Shown here: in pieces, positions 5,021 through 5,679 of the stretch
Numbering within the stretch: position 1 is the first letter of the stretch
How the letters are laid out: each line of letters starts with the position of its first letter
Source of the DNA: JBHIBA01 sp046758845
GTDB lineage: Bacteria > UBA8248 > JACPRG01 > G963555815
Assembly: GCA_046758845.1 (NCBI GenBank)
Contig: JBHIBA010000301.1
Coordinates: forward strand, 1 to 5,679
Reading direction: 5' to 3'
Length of the DNA: 5,679 nt
Notes under the pieces: model-generated
The model's database searches: none
Told to the model about the DNA's origin: nothing
The model's input: the letters and a program-made list of their open reading frames with translations, nothing else
Translations under genes and position numbers: made by a program

Positions 5021-5679
5021 GTGAAACAGATTCGAGTCCTTTCCGGCCGAGAGGTTGAAGGGCTCTTGACGTTGGAAGATACCATCCGCATCCAGGGGGA
5101 GGCGTTCGCCCTGTTGTCCTCCAACCGGATCCAGATGCCCGTCAAGACCCTCCTGCTGACGGAGCGGCCGAAGGCCCACATGCTCTTCATGCCCGCCCTC
5201 CTCAAGGATGCAGGGGGGTTCGGCGTGAAGTTCACGGGCCGTTTCCCTGAGAATCTGGATCGAGGCGTTCCCCCCCGCATGTCGGCTCTTCTCTTGATGG
5301 AAGGGGAAACCGGCCAGCCGGTGGCGTTGTTGGAGGGGTCCTATCTGACGGACTTCCGGACCGGCGCCTGCGCCGGCCTGTCCACCCAACTCCTGGCCCG
5401 GGAGGATGCGCACGTAGTCTCGGTCTTCGGGGCAGGAGGCACGGCGCGCCCCTCCCTGGAGGCGGTGTGCCACGTAAGGGACATCGAAAAGGTCTGGGTG
5501 GTGGGACGGACGGAATCGCGGGCGAAGCGCTTTGTTGAAAAAATAAGGTCCCTGGGGGGCCGCATCCCGAAGGATGTCGAGCTCACGAAGGATCGCCGCA
5601 TGGCCGTCGGCGAGGCTGATATCGTCGTGGCGGCCACCAACGCCCAGGAGCCGGTCTTTGATGGTCACGACCTCCGCCC
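5021..5679 (+). CDS. Ornithine cyclodeaminase/mu-crystallin family protein (C-terminus beyond the window)
   Basis: The first 219 residues of a protein whose family is usually about 320-350 long. Members are NAD(P)-dependent enzymes that cyclise ornithine to proline with loss of ammonia, or reduce cyclic imines, or dehydrogenate alanine and opine-like amino acids. Visible features: FGVKFTGRFPENLDRG with conserved Lys70, TGQPVALLEG (97-106), LTDFRTGACAG with conserved Arg113, then the dinucleotide-binding turn VFGAGGTARPSLEA (135-148) opening a Rossmann domain. Residue 42 is Lys where ornithine cyclodeaminase has a substrate-carboxylate Arg, so ornithine itself may not be the substrate. The expected catalytic Asp near residue 228 lies past the edge. 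Start is GTG 5021: the frame is stopped at TGA 4991-4993 and no other start codon follows before 5021. No clear Shine-Dalgarno precedes it. In ectoine-utilisation operons a family member (EutC) accompanies an M24 hydrolase, as here. Confidence 0.9.
   Translation, partial: MKQIRVLSGREVEGLLTLEDTIRIQGEAFALLSSNRIQMPVKTLLLTERPKAHMLFMPALLKDAGGFGVKFTGRFPENLDRGVPPRMSALLLMEGETGQPVALLEGSYLTDFRTGACAGLSTQLLAREDAHVVSVFGAGGTARPSLEAVCHVRDIEKVWVVGRTESRAKRFVEKIRSLGGRIPKDVELTKDRRMAVGEADIVVAATNAQEPVFDGHDLR

Noticed and set aside
4844..5668. 274-residue open frame on the - strand
   Set aside because: It is antisense to the clear cyclodeaminase-like gene; long antisense frames are expected in GC-rich coding sequence and its translation shows no domain.

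Overview
The window carries four recognisable genes, all on the + strand, plus an untraceable scrap of a possible fifth at the left edge. Base composition is GC-rich with strong G/C preference at third codon positions, TTG and GTG starts occur beside ATG, and ribosome binding sites are Shine-Dalgarno-like. With the 'TCATTCCCGCGAAAGCGGGAATCC' class of interspersed palindrome (seen here at 1405-1432), this suggests a GC-rich Gram-negative bacterium of the Pseudomonadota/Desulfobacterota sort. That placement is an inference from style, not from a marker gene.

Layout: 1-57 may be the end of an upstream gene. 58-298 is a leader with a candidate promoter (158-186) and a good Shine-Dalgarno site. 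299-1312 encodes a secreted NMT1/THI5-type substrate-binding protein of an ABC importer. 1313-2019 (707 bases) is gene-free and rich in palindromes: a 163-bp element with perfect 22-bp terminal inverted repeats (1355-1517), a second degenerate repeat abutting it (1514-1673), and an isolated long hairpin (1722-1768). 2020-3393 encodes a metal-dependent amidohydrolase/deaminase of the COG0402 (SsnA/TrzN/AtzB/cytosine deaminase-like) group. 3394-3564 holds a promoter with a perfect TTGACA box. 3565-4797 encodes an M24-family (creatinase/aminopeptidase P-fold) hydrolase with two altered active-site positions. 4798-5020 is a gap with a GC-rich hairpin. 5021 to the right edge is the first two thirds of an ornithine cyclodeaminase/mu-crystallin family protein.

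Together these look like a module for scavenging a small nitrogen-containing compound: the binding protein captures it in the periplasm, the amidohydrolase and the M24 enzyme break C-N or amide bonds, and the cyclodeaminase-like protein handles an amino-acid or imine product. M24 hydrolase plus cyclodeaminase-like protein recalls the ectoine-utilisation genes (eutD/doeA and eutC), but the other ectoine genes are not seen here and the substrate cannot be read from sequence. No permease or ATPase for the importer is in the window. Gaps of 707, 171 and 223 bases mean the genes are not a tightly packed operon; internal promoters are likely.

The observations most worth following are the active-site substitutions in the M24 protein, the perfect-ended palindromic element, and the long hairpin in the amidohydrolase leader.
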